A stretch of 44,507 bases of DNA from Sphingobium ummariense RL-3 (lineage in GTDB: Bacteria > Pseudomonadota > Alphaproteobacteria > Sphingomonadales > Sphingomonadaceae): positions 1 to 44,507 of the forward strand of contig NZ_AUWY01000113.1 of the NCBI RefSeq assembly GCF_000447205.1, written 5' to 3'. The position numbers and the translations under genes are program-made. How positions within the stretch are numbered: position 1 is the stretch's first letter; each line of letters opens with the position of its first letter. Under the pieces are notes generated by a model. The model had not been told where the DNA came from and searched no databases. It saw nothing but the letters and a program-made list of their open reading frames with translations. Shown here one piece after another: positions 26,695 to 33,559 of the stretch.

Positions 26695-27581
26695 GCGTGG
26701 ACCGGAGGCGGGCGATGGTCGAACCTGCTCACCATCGCCTGTCAATCTCGGCGCAGTGTCGCCTGCTGCGGATCAGCCGCTCGTCCTATTACTATGCGCC
26801 GGCGCCGGAGACCAATGAAACGCTGGCACTGATGACGGTGATCGACGCGACGTTCCTGGACTGCCCGTGGTATGGCAGCCGCCAGATGGCGCGGCACCTG
26901 CGGCGTGCCGGACACGAGATCGGTCGCCGTCGGGCACGGCGGTTGATGGCGAAGATGGGCCTGACGCCGATCTACCAGCGTCCCCGCACGAGCGATCCGC
27001 ATCCGCAGCACCGGGTCTACCCGTATCTGCTGCGCAAGCTGGCGATCGAGCGGCCCAACCACGTCTGGTGCGCCGACGTGACGTACATCCCCATGCGCCG
27101 GGGCTTCCTCTATCTGGTAGCGGTCATGGATTGGGCGACCCGGAAGGTCCTGGCCTGGCGGTTGTCGAACACCATGGATGCCGGCTTCTGCGTCGCGGCG
27201 CTGGAAGAGGCTCTGGCCCGGTTCGGCAAGCCGGAAATCTTCAACACCGATCAGGGTAGCCAGTTCACCAGCTTCGCCTTCACCAGCGTGCTGCGCGAGG
27301 CCGAGGTCCGCATCAGCATGGATGGTCGGGGACGGTGGATGGACAACGTCTTCATCGAGCGGCTTTGGCGCTCCCTGAAGTACGAATGCGTCTACCTCCA
27401 TGCCTTTGAGACCGGTTCGGAGCTGAAGGTTGGTCTTGGTCGGTGGATCACCTATTACAACACCCAGCGTCCGCACTCGAGCCTTGCCGGCAGAACGCCG
27501 GTTGAGGCCTATCGGCGAAACGGGCAATCAGATCATGGGGGGCATGCCCCCCATGATCTGATGATCAAGCAGGCGGCATGA
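26691..27581 (+). CDS. IS3 transposase OrfB (DDE integrase)
   Basis: A 296-residue catalytic subunit. It contains CPWYGSRQMARHLR, the rve core with WCADVTYIPM (first Asp), FNTDQGSQFT (second Asp) and VFIERLWRSLKYE (Glu), and the end YYNTQRPHSSLAGRTPVEAY. It is best made as an OrfAB fusion by frameshifting, but an ATG at 26691 could also be used for OrfB alone. The coding region appears intact. The last codons overlie a long perfect palindrome. Confidence 0.93.
   Translation: MSVDRRRAMVEPAHHRLSISAQCRLLRISRSSYYYAPAPETNETLALMTVIDATFLDCPWYGSRQMARHLRRAGHEIGRRRARRLMAKMGLTPIYQRPRTSDPHPQHRVYPYLLRKLAIERPNHVWCADVTYIPMRRGFLYLVAVMDWATRKVLAWRLSNTMDAGFCVAALEEALARFGKPEIFNTDQGSQFTSFAFTSVLREAEVRISMDGRGRWMDNVFIERLWRSLKYECVYLHAFETGSELKVGLGRWITYYNTQRPHSSLAGRTPVEAYRRNGQSDHGGHAPHDLMIKQAA
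27529..27560. repeat. 32-bp perfect palindrome in the 3' end of orfB
   Basis: Each half begins CAGATCATGGGGGG and the arms meet at a central CATG. It lies within coding sequence for QSDHGGHAPHDLM, about 20 bases before the orfB stop. It could form a hairpin or cruciform; function is unknown. Confidence 0.9.
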
Positions 27582-27800
27582 ACGACAACCGGGATTAGCT
27601 TAACTCAGCCGCCAAACTGTCCAGCAAGGCGGGACCACCTCAGTAGCAGCTATGCATTTCTGTTTGGTTTAAATTCAAAATAGTGCGGAGATGTACACAT
27701 TTTAGACGGATATTGACGAGTGAGTATCATAAGGCGCATCGACAATCGCATCAGGTGAATTTATCACATTTCGGGCATCAACATAACGGGACGCACTTTA

Positions 27801-28057
27801 ATGAGCGAAAATGCTAACCAGACTGAACTTCTTGTCACCTTGACCAGCGACATTGTTGCCGCACATGTATCGAACAACAGCGTGGCTGTCGGTGATGTCG
27901 CTACGCTCATTGCCAACGTGCATAGCGCTCTTTCAGCCCTAAATCAGCCCGTAGAGGCTCCTGCCGAGAAGCAGGAACCCGCAGTGTCCGTGCGGTCATC
28001 GGTAAAGCCTGACTACATCGTCTGTCTTGAAGATGGCAAAAAACTCAAGATGCTTAA
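27801..28057 (+). pseudogene. mucR: mucR 5' part, split by IS1380
   Basis: Encodes the N-terminal part of a MucR/Ros transcription regulator: MSENANQTELLVTLTSDIVAAH, VGDVATLIANVHSALSAL and the start of the zinc-finger, PDYIVCLEDGKKLKML. The reading is broken at a TTAA (28054-28057) by the IS, after which it runs on into unrelated codons. Joining this part to 29710 onward restores KMLKRHLMTRY, a normal MucR core. MucR proteins regulate exopolysaccharide and other genes in alphaproteobacteria. The promoter lies in the 158 bases between the IS3 right end and this start. Confidence 0.93.
28054..28057. repeat. TTAA target-site duplication, left copy
   Basis: Matches TTAA at 29706-29709 on the other side of the IS1380 element. 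Both copies sit in the mucR codons for Leu-Lys. Confidence 0.95.
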
Positions 28058-29705
28058 CCCGGCTTATTCATCGGGCTCAGTCAGCAGGGTTGGCGGGAGT
28101 GGTGTAAGCGATTGCTTTGATGTAGGAAAATGGGTGTCTAGACCAGTCCTGCAGCGAGGCAATTTATGCCACGGGCCACACCCGCCGGGAGCGATGATAG
28201 CGCGCCGGGATTTTCGTTTCCAGCGATCGGGCGCAAGAAGATCACAGCCGCGTTCGACGGAGGTCGGCTCACCTCGGATGGCGGTGTTCTGCTGCTGGCA
28301 CAGGCCGAGCGCGCGATGGGGCTTTGCCGGCGGCTTGCGGCTTGCATTGCCGATCCGCGGGACCCTGTGCGGGTGATCCATCGCCTTGATGACATCCTGC
28401 GTGCCCGGGTGTTCGCGATCGCCTGCGGCTATGAAGACGCCGATGATCTCGACGCTCTGCGCGACGATCCGGGCTTCCGTCTGGCGCTGGGCAAGCTGCC
28501 GGGATCGGGCGCGGGGCTGGCCAGCCAACCGACGATGAGCCGGTGGGAAAATGCGCCGACCACACGCGAACTGGCCAGGATGATGGCCGCGATGATCGAC
28601 ATCTACTGCACCAGCTACCCCGCCGCGCCGGCGGCGGTGACGCTGGATATCGATGACACCTGTGACGTTGTTCATGGCTATCAGCAGCTCTCCTTCTGGA
28701 ACGGGCATCATGGCGAGCGCTGCTTCCTGCCGATCCATGTCTACGACACTGCCACCGGCCGACCGGTGGCGATGCTGCTGCGCACCGGCAAGACACCGTC
28801 GGGCGCCGAAGCTGCCGGCCACATCCGGCGCCTGGTGCGCCATCTGCGCCGGCACTGGCCCGAAACGCACATCACCATCCGCGGCGACGGGCACTATGGC
28901 CGGCCCGAGGTCATGGCCTTCTGCGAGGCGGCCGGCGTCGACTACGTGTTCGGCCTGCCGACCAACGCCGCGCTGCGTGCTGATCCCGAAATCGTCGCTG
29001 CCGCCGATGCCTGCGCGGTTAAGCGGGCTCAGCGCCAATATCCGGTCCTGCGCAACTATGCCGAGACCCGCTACGGCGCGAAGAGCTGGAAGTGCCAGCG
29101 CCGCGTCGTCGCCCGGATCGAGGCCAGCACGCTGGGCATGGACATCCGCTATGTCGTCACCTCGCTGGCCGAAGGTTCGGCTGAGCATATCTACGACACC
29201 CTCTACTGCGCGCGCGGCAACGCCGAGAACCTGATCAAGCGCCACAAGACCCAGCTTGCCAGCGATCGTACCTCGTGCCGCTCAGCCAATGCCAACCAGA
29301 TGCGCCTCATCCTGCACACCGCCGCCTACTGGCTCGTGTGGCGCATCCAGCAGGAAATCCCGAAGGCTGCCGCGCTCGCCACCGCCGAGTTCGCAACGCT
29401 GCGCCTGCGGTTGCTCAAGGTCGCCGCCCGCGTCATCGAAACCGCTACGCGCATCCGCGTCGCCTTCGCGTCAGCCTGTCCCGATGCCAGCCTGTTCAGA
29501 ACCATTGCCACCGGCCTCCGGCCGGCACCCACATAACCAGCGCGGCAGTGCCGCCCAAAGCCCGAGCCCTCGTCCTTCAACCTCGAAAAGCCCATCGATC
29601 CTGACGCGGTGAAAAAAACCGCCGGAGGAGCTTGCTCTGATCACCCGACGACCGACAAACCATGCTCGCACGAACCCGGAGCGGAGGCCTCATGAATAGT
29701 GCGGG
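28058..29705 (+). mobile_element. IS1380-family insertion sequence inside mucR
   Basis: The element is 1,648 bases. Left end CCCGGCTTATTCAT and reverse-complemented right end CCCGCACTATTCAT form an imperfect inverted repeat. It is flanked by identical TTAA at 28054-28057 and 29706-29709, a four-base target duplication of the kind expected for IS1380. Removing the element and one TTAA copy restores an uninterrupted mucR frame, so the insertion is simple and recent-looking. Confidence 0.96.
28166..29536 (+). CDS. IS1380 transposase
   Basis: A 456-residue DDE transposase of the IS1380 group. Conserved parts seen are ITAAFDGGRLTSDGGVLLLAQAE near the N terminus, VTLDIDDTCDVVHGYQQLSFWNGHHGE, ITIRGDGHYGRPEVMAFCEAAGVDYVFGLP and YCARGNAENLIKRHKTQLASDRTSC with the last catalytic Glu. 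Length and motifs fit a complete enzyme. The start ATG gives MPRATPAGSDDSA. It shows no frame break. Nothing else is encoded in the element; the two ends are short noncoding stretches. Confidence 0.96.
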   Translation: MPRATPAGSDDSAPGFSFPAIGRKKITAAFDGGRLTSDGGVLLLAQAERAMGLCRRLAACIADPRDPVRVIHRLDDILRARVFAIACGYEDADDLDALRDDPGFRLALGKLPGSGAGLASQPTMSRWENAPTTRELARMMAAMIDIYCTSYPAAPAAVTLDIDDTCDVVHGYQQLSFWNGHHGERCFLPIHVYDTATGRPVAMLLRTGKTPSGAEAAGHIRRLVRHLRRHWPETHITIRGDGHYGRPEVMAFCEAAGVDYVFGLPTNAALRADPEIVAAADACAVKRAQRQYPVLRNYAETRYGAKSWKCQRRVVARIEASTLGMDIRYVVTSLAEGSAEHIYDTLYCARGNAENLIKRHKTQLASDRTSCRSANANQMRLILHTAAYWLVWRIQQEIPKAAALATAEFATLRLRLLKVAARVIETATRIRVAFASACPDASLFRTIATGLRPAPT

Positions 29706-29926
29706 TTAAGCGCCATTTGATGACGCGCTATCAGATGACCCCGGATGAATATCGCGCCAAATGGGGACTGCCGGCTGACTATCCCATGACCGCCCCCAAT
29801 TATGCTCAGCAGCGCAAGGACCTGGCGGTCAAGATCGGCCTTGGACGTAAGCCAAGACAGGGCAAAAAGACTGCTGGAGGCAGGCCGTCGACAAAGAAGA
29901 GCGCTGAGAAGCCTGTGACAGAGTGA
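29706..29926 (+). pseudogene. mucR: mucR 3' part, split by IS1380 (starts with right TTAA)
   Basis: The C-terminal half, with KRHLMTRYQMTPDEYRAKWGLPADYPMTAPNY and a basic, lysine-rich tail (GRKPRQGKKTAGGRPSTKKS) that may contact DNA. In the reconstructed zinc finger only Cys of CLED and the His of KRH are standard; the next positions that hold His in many Ros proteins are Arg and Tyr. Some MucR-like proteins work without zinc, so the point is only notable. The stop is at 29924-29926. Confidence 0.9.
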
Positions 29927-29996
29927 TTATGGCAACATCTTGCTAGCATAGGAGCGCTGGCGAGGGCTGTTAAAACGAGAATCCAATATAAAACGC

Positions 29997-30020
29997 CCCC
30001 TGCCCGTTTCGGGGCAGGGG
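29997..30020 (-). terminator. Rho-independent hairpin, minus direction
   Basis: CCCCTGCCC and GGGCAGGGG pair as a nine-base stem with a six-base loop. On the minus strand the stem is followed by GCGTTTTATA, giving a short T run. It would end transcripts coming from the broken histidine phosphatase and the DUF genes upstream of it. Confidence 0.6.
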
Positions 30021-30129
30021 TCAGGAAAAAGAGTGCCTCTGGTAAGATGAGCCATTCTGGGTCGCGGGCTTTCCATAGGCAGATAAATTGCAACGGCGAA
30101 ATGAATTTCGCACCATAACGATGACATTT

Positions 30130-30362
30130 TCTGTAAGATTTCGACCGGCACGCCGGGAAAGCGCGCGATCGTCGGCGCGGCCGTCTGTCGGGTGCGCGTA
30201 TAGGGCGACGTGACGATGAGCGCGGCGCTTGTGTCCAGCTCGCCGCGACCGCCCTCGCCTGTTCGTAGCCGCGCTCCGTCAGCTCGATCGTCGCGAGATC
30301 ATGGCAGGGCACGCCGGCGTTGCCGGTGGATTCGCCGTGGCGGATGAAGATCGCTCGCAGGG
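30130..30362 (-). pseudogene. Histidine phosphatase (phosphoglycerate mutase-like) remnant
   Basis: The minus strand shows LRAIFIRHGESTGNAGVPCHDLATIELTERGYEQARAVAAS, the RHGE catalytic motif of histidine phosphatases, then a frame change near 30243. In the other frame the protein continues LDTSAALIVTSPYTRTRQTAAPTIARF and stops being recognisable after VPVEILQ. One base has probably been lost, and the C-terminal part is missing. The 5' end is uncertain; it abuts the stop of the DUF2442 gene. Not functional as it stands. Confidence 0.75.
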
Positions 30363-30368
30363 CTCCGC

Positions 30369-30821
30369 CTATGCCGCCTGATGCAGCCCGTCGCTGACCT
30401 CCCAGCCCCGACAGGCCAGCAGGATCGGCTTGGGCACTCTCTTTTCGCCATTGGAATAATAGGCGACCATCCGGCGCGAGACGCCCAACGCGTCGGCCGC
30501 CTTCGACAGCGACAGGGCATGGCGCAGCCGCCATTCGAGAAAGGCGCGCACGTCGCCATGTCCGGTTGCCGAGAGCGTTTCGAGCCACAGCATGTCCGCG
30601 CCCAGCTCGACCCCCGATGGCCAGGTCAGGCTATGCCCCCAATCGCCTAGCTCGACCTTGGCGAACTCGCCGGGATCGCGCAGCGCGGCGAAGGCGCGAT
30701 CATCGAGGATCGCGCCCAGCTCGATATCGGCGGCCGTGCCATCCGACCACGACACATGCAGCACCGAAGGACCAATCGCGCGCACGGCGGCAATGGTGCG
30801 GGTCTTGTCGGTGACGTTCAT
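30369..30821 (-). CDS. DUF2442 protein with helix-turn-helix
   Basis: A 150-residue protein. The N-terminal half (SVLHVSWSDGTAADIELGAILDDRAFAALRDPGEFAKVEL and WPSGVELGADML) is DUF2442-like. The C terminus has a helix-turn-helix (SLSKAADALGVSRRMVAYYSNGEKRVPKPILLACRGW) of XRE type. The ATG at 30821 overlaps the stop of the DUF4160 gene by four bases. DUF4160/DUF2442 pairs with such overlaps look like small two-gene modules; a toxin-antitoxin type role is a guess. Confidence 0.8.
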   Translation of the reverse strand: MNVTDKTRTIAAVRAIGPSVLHVSWSDGTAADIELGAILDDRAFAALRDPGEFAKVELGDWGHSLTWPSGVELGADMLWLETLSATGHGDVRAFLEWRLRHALSLSKAADALGVSRRMVAYYSNGEKRVPKPILLACRGWEVSDGLHQAA

Positions 30822-31045
30822 CCGTTCAACTCCTGCCATGTCTGCATGAGCAGCGCCTGGTTCGGCCCCGCCCATTCCAAAGCGTCTTTCAGGACCGCCG
30901 TTGGCACGGTGCCGACGATCAGCTCGAACGTCGCGATTGCCACCGAGCAGCGGAAATCCGGGCCTTCGATGTGAAAATGCGGCACGCCATGATCGCGACC
31001 ATAGACGGCAATCTTCCAGCGGGGACCGCGAAACATCGTGACCAT
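30818..31045 (-). CDS. DUF4160 protein
   Basis: A 75-residue protein containing the family pattern KIAVYGRDHGVPHFHIEGPDFRCSVAIATFELIVG and a C-terminal WQELNG. Start could be ATG 31045 (MVTMFRG) or ATG 31036. It overlaps the DUF2442 gene by four bases and is preceded by a promoter whose spacer is an inverted repeat. If this is a two-gene toxin-like module, the HTH partner would be the natural repressor. Role not established. Confidence 0.85.
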   Translation of the reverse strand: MVTMFRGPRWKIAVYGRDHGVPHFHIEGPDFRCSVAIATFELIVGTVPTAVLKDALEWAGPNQALLMQTWQELNG

Positions 31046-31050
31046 GTCTC

Positions 31051-31079
31051 AATATAGTGCAACTGTTGCACTAGCGCAA
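31051..31079 (-). promoter_or_regulatory. Promoter of the DUF4160/DUF2442 pair with palindromic operator
   Basis: On the minus strand a -35-like TTGCGC (31074-31079) and a -10-like TATATT (31051-31056) are separated by 17 bases. That spacer is almost wholly the palindrome AGTGCAACTGTTGCACT (31056-31072; 8-base arms, one-base centre). Binding there would block polymerase, so the site fits autoregulation. The predicted transcript starts close to the first ATG, implying a very short leader. Confidence 0.6.
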
Positions 31080-31556
31080 GCGTAGGGTCGTTCTCACCTG
31101 AAGGGGCTTTCAGCCGGACTGCATGACGGAGGCGATCCAGCGCAATCCGCTATTATATGTATATCTAAACGATGGCGTTATGATACCAGTTAGCCATTAG
31201 AAAGACATATTGGCGCGTCCCTTCGGGCACGGCTCTATCTCCGCCTGAAGGCTACGACCGAGCCCGCAAGCGGTCTTGGCGCATAGGCGTGACGATCCTC
31301 GCGTGAGGGCCGGGGCAAGGCCCCTGCCCTGCTGTGCCGGCGTGCTCTGGCGTGGATCTTCGTTTGAAGGGGGAAAGGCGGTCCCGGCCGCCTTTCCCCC
31401 GCAACGGGATTAGACGGGGCCGTGCCTCGCTGCGCTGCGGCCGCTCCACCCCCGTCGAATCCCGCTGCCCCCCTCTTTCGCCGGCGTTCTTGGGCGTCCG
31501 TGTTCCGGCCGATGGCATGGCCATCGCCGGACAGGCGATCGAAGGGAGTAGAAGGC
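31080..31556. other. Noncoding stretch before the SprT-like gene
   Basis: About 480 bases without a convincing gene. It is GC-rich, with several short inverted repeats such as GGGGGAAAGGCGG pairing with CCGCCTTTCCCCC around 31366-31402. It looks like intergenic plasmid-type sequence. The plus strand ends with GAAGGGAGTAGAAGGC leading into the SprT-like start. No RNA gene was recognised. Confidence 0.5.
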
Positions 31557-31710
31557 ATGACGCAGGACAACCGCGAAAGCTGGCTCAACCGGGTGGCGGC
31601 GGGCATGGCTCCGCTGTTCGAGGCGCTGGAAAGCCCCCTGCCCTCGCGCGTGCGGGTCGCGATCGGCTTCACCAGCGCGGGCCGCAAGGCCAAGGCGATC
31701 GGCGAGTGCT
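31557..31710 (+). pseudogene. SprT-like metallopeptidase gene, N-terminal remnant
   Basis: Encodes MTQDNRESWLNRVAAGMAPL and VRVAIGFTSAGRKAKAIGECW, matching the start of SprT-like hypothetical proteins common on sphingomonad plasmids. It has a clear GGAG-type site upstream of the ATG. The gene stops being homologous where the Tn3-family terminal repeat begins at 31711. The zinc-binding HExxH part is absent, and the sequence beyond the transposon does not continue it. Confidence 0.7.
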
Positions 31711-32310
31711 GGGGGCGTTTGCGGGAGGGGGCGGCTTTTCCGGCAGTTTGGTCTGTGACGGAATAATGTCGAGCGCCCGATAGACGGTCATTCGTGAGAC
31801 CTTCAGGTCGCGGGCAACGCGGGCCTTGCTGGCGCCGGCGGCAAGGCGACGGCGGATTTCATCGTCATCGACGTTCTTCTTCCGGCCTTTGTAAACGCCT
31901 TCGGCGCGCGCCGCTTCGATCCCGGCGCGCTGACGATCCTTGATGAACTTCAGCTCCATATCGGCGACCATGCCGAGTATGGTGATGACCATTCGCCCCA
32001 TGTCGCCCGCCGTCGTCACCTCTGGCTCAAGGATGCGCAGCGAAGCTCCCTTTTCATCAAGCTCATGCACCAGGTTCAGGACATCGCGCGTGGAGCGGCC
32101 GAGCCGGTCGAGCCGCAGCACGACCAGCTCGTCGCCGGTGTGCATAAACTGCATGATCGTTTCCAGTTCCGTGCGCCCGCTCCGCGAGGCCCCCGATCCG
32201 GTCTCGGAACGGATAATTTCGCAACCTGCATTCTTGAGGCGGCCAATCTGGATATCCAGATCCTGGTCCGTGGTGCTGACGCGGGCATATCCGATACGAG
32301 CCAAGTGCAA
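31669..32310 (-). CDS. Tn3-family serine resolvase with read-through tail
   Basis: A 213-residue site-specific recombinase. RIGYARVSTTDQDLDIQ holds the catalytic Ser, LVVLRLDRLGRSTRDVL and the long helix follow, and the C-terminal HTH is ASKARVARDLKVSRMTVYRAL. The likely start is TTG at 32310, since an in-frame TGA lies upstream and no ATG is available. The normal family end is near residue 190; the last residues read out through the left terminal repeat of the transposon into the antisense of the SprT-like remnant (ending PWPCGPRW). The catalytic part seems intact. Confidence 0.88.
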   Translation of the reverse strand: MHLARIGYARVSTTDQDLDIQIGRLKNAGCEIIRSETGSGASRSGRTELETIMQFMHTGDELVVLRLDRLGRSTRDVLNLVHELDEKGASLRILEPEVTTAGDMGRMVITILGMVADMELKFIKDRQRAGIEAARAEGVYKGRKKNVDDDEIRRRLAAGASKARVARDLKVSRMTVYRALDIIPSQTKLPEKPPPPANAPSTRRSPWPCGPRW

Positions 32311-32315
32311 AATCC

Positions 32316-32378
32316 GTCACATTAGGGTGGCTCTTGCAGTGTATCGTCACATTGAGCGCAAACCCACCCTTTTGTGAC
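32316..32378. promoter_or_regulatory. res-like site between resolvase and tnpA remnant
   Basis: Inverted arms GTCACATTAGGGTGG (32316-32330) and CCACCCTTTTGTGAC (32364-32378) match with two differences. An extra GTCACATT occurs at 32346-32353. The position directly upstream of the resolvase start fits a recombination and operator site for it. Confidence 0.6.
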
Positions 32379-32649
32379 AGACGAATGGTGTCACTCGGCC
32401 CTATCACTCTGGGGTGTACCCAAATGTTATAGGCCGATCAGCCGCCTCACGCTGCAAGCCGTCCAAAATCAATCCGGTCGTTCAGGTCGAGGTCGAAGCG
32501 GCCATAAAGGTAGCCGACTGGCTCAAATATATCGAAAATGGCGCGGCAAAATCGGGCACCGCCGATCCGATGGGCACCTATGACTTTACATGGATGTGGG
32601 AAGAACTGGGGCTTAGCGACCTCCGGCGGTAACGGCCATCATACGGTTC

Positions 32650-33288
32650 TTGAAATGTTCTCGCTTAGCGTTGTCTGGCGTACCTTCCACGCGATGCCCT
32701 CTCCCTCAGAAAAGACTCTATGCCTTCACGCCCAACGCGACGCCGGCCAATGTGCGAGCGCTGGTCGGAGGTAAGATCAATGAACCGCTCATCGAGCGCA
32801 ACTGGCCCGACATCCTGCGCATCATGGCGACGATCGCAGCGGGGATCGTCGCCCCCAGCCAGATTCTTCGCAAGCTCGCCTCTTACCCGCGCCAGAATGA
32901 GCTGGCCCTCGCATTGCGAGAGGTGGGCCGCATCGAGCGAACCCTGTTCATGATCGACTGGATTCTTGATGCCGGCCTCCAGCGCCAGGCTCAGATCGGC
33001 CTCAACAAGGGTGAGGCCCACCACGCCCTAAAGCGCGCCATCAGCTTCCACCGCCGAGGTGAAATCCGGGATCGATCCGGCGAAGGCCAGCACTATCGCA
33101 TCGCCGGAATGAACCTGCTCGCCGCCATCATCATATTCTGGAACACCATGAAGCTCGGCGAGGTCGTCAATACCCGGGCCGCCAGCGGTACCCATATCGC
33201 GCCTGATCTACTCGCCCACGTCTCGCCGTTGGGATGGGAACACATCAATCTAACCGGGGAATATCGCTGGCCCAAATCCTTAGCGTAG
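32650..33288 (+). pseudogene. Tn3 transposase TnpA, C-terminal fragment
   Basis: From about 32718 the frame encodes LYAFTPNATPANVRALVGGKINEPLIERNWPDILRI and continues to HVSPLGWEHINLTGEYRW, the end of Tn3 transposases. The preceding residues show no homology. Only about 190 of some 990 residues are left, so two of the three catalytic acidic residues are lost. The stop lies inside the right terminal repeat, as usual in this family. Confidence 0.92.
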
Positions 33289-33316
33289 GATTCCGCCCCC
33301 TCCCGCAAACGCCCCC
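33279..33316 (-). repeat. 38-bp Tn3 terminal inverted repeat (right)
   Basis: Read from the outside inward on the minus strand it starts GGGGGCGTTTGCGGGAGGGG and ends ACGCTAAG, as in Tn3-family ends. Its outer 24 bases are identical to the left end at 31711-31734. Confidence 0.9.
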
Positions 33317-33328
33317 TCATGAGGCACG

Positions 33329-33559
33329 ATGAAGAAATCTGACAGGGCAAAGAAACATACCGGCAAGGTAATCGAGGCGGCTGCACGCGCTCATGAAGCT
33401 CTCGACTATTTCAACGGCAACGTCACAAATCCGTTCGATGAGCTAACATGGCCCAGCATTGCCGAAGGTTATCTTCTAGTCGCACAGAAGGCGGTATCAG
33501 ACGCATTGGTCGCTTTGGAACGTGCAAACAGCGTTGGTTGGACCAAGCACGGCCAATAA
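33329..33559 (+). CDS. Small unknown protein
   Basis: A 76-residue protein (MKKSDRAKKHTGKVIEAAAR to VGWTKHGQ). The start has GAGG close upstream. It is predicted largely helical with many Ala and no signal peptide. The gene is convergent with the relaxase gene, meeting at 33559/33560 without spacer. Function unrecognised; small helical proteins at the edges of mobilisation regions are common. Confidence 0.55.
   Translation: MKKSDRAKKHTGKVIEAAARAHEALDYFNGNVTNPFDELTWPSIAEGYLLVAQKAVSDALVALERANSVGWTKHGQ

Larger units (their letters stand above)
26345..27642 (+). mobile_element. IS3-family insertion sequence
   Basis: About 1.3 kb. The left end TGAGGTGGTGCCGG (26345) and the reverse complement of the right end TGAGGTGGTCCCGC (ending 27642) share an inverted repeat that extends to GGACAG, 20 of 26 matching. 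Inside are overlapping orfA and orfB. The three bases on each side (TCT and GTA) do not match, so no target duplication is visible. The right flank does not continue the disrupted recombinase, implying a deletion or recombination after insertion. Confidence 0.9.
31711..33316. mobile_element. Decayed Tn3-family transposon
   Basis: The two ends share GGGGGCGTTTGCGGGAGGGG followed by GCGG (31711-31734 and, reversed, from 33316). The right end is a full 38-base terminal repeat ending CGCTAAG on its inner side (33279-33316); the left inner half has diverged. Inside are a resolvase, a res-like region and only the C-terminal part of tnpA. The five bases next to the ends (GTGCT and TCATG) do not match. 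A short unassigned stretch (32414-32632, ending WMWEELGLSDLRR) lies between res and tnpA. The element cannot move by itself. Confidence 0.85.

Noticed and set aside
28064..29245. Minus-strand open frame of 393 codons
   Set aside because: Antisense to the IS1380 transposase; no domain.
32414..32632. Short plus-strand frame between res and the tnpA fragment
   Set aside because: No recognisable domain, inside a decayed transposon; reported only within the transposon entry.
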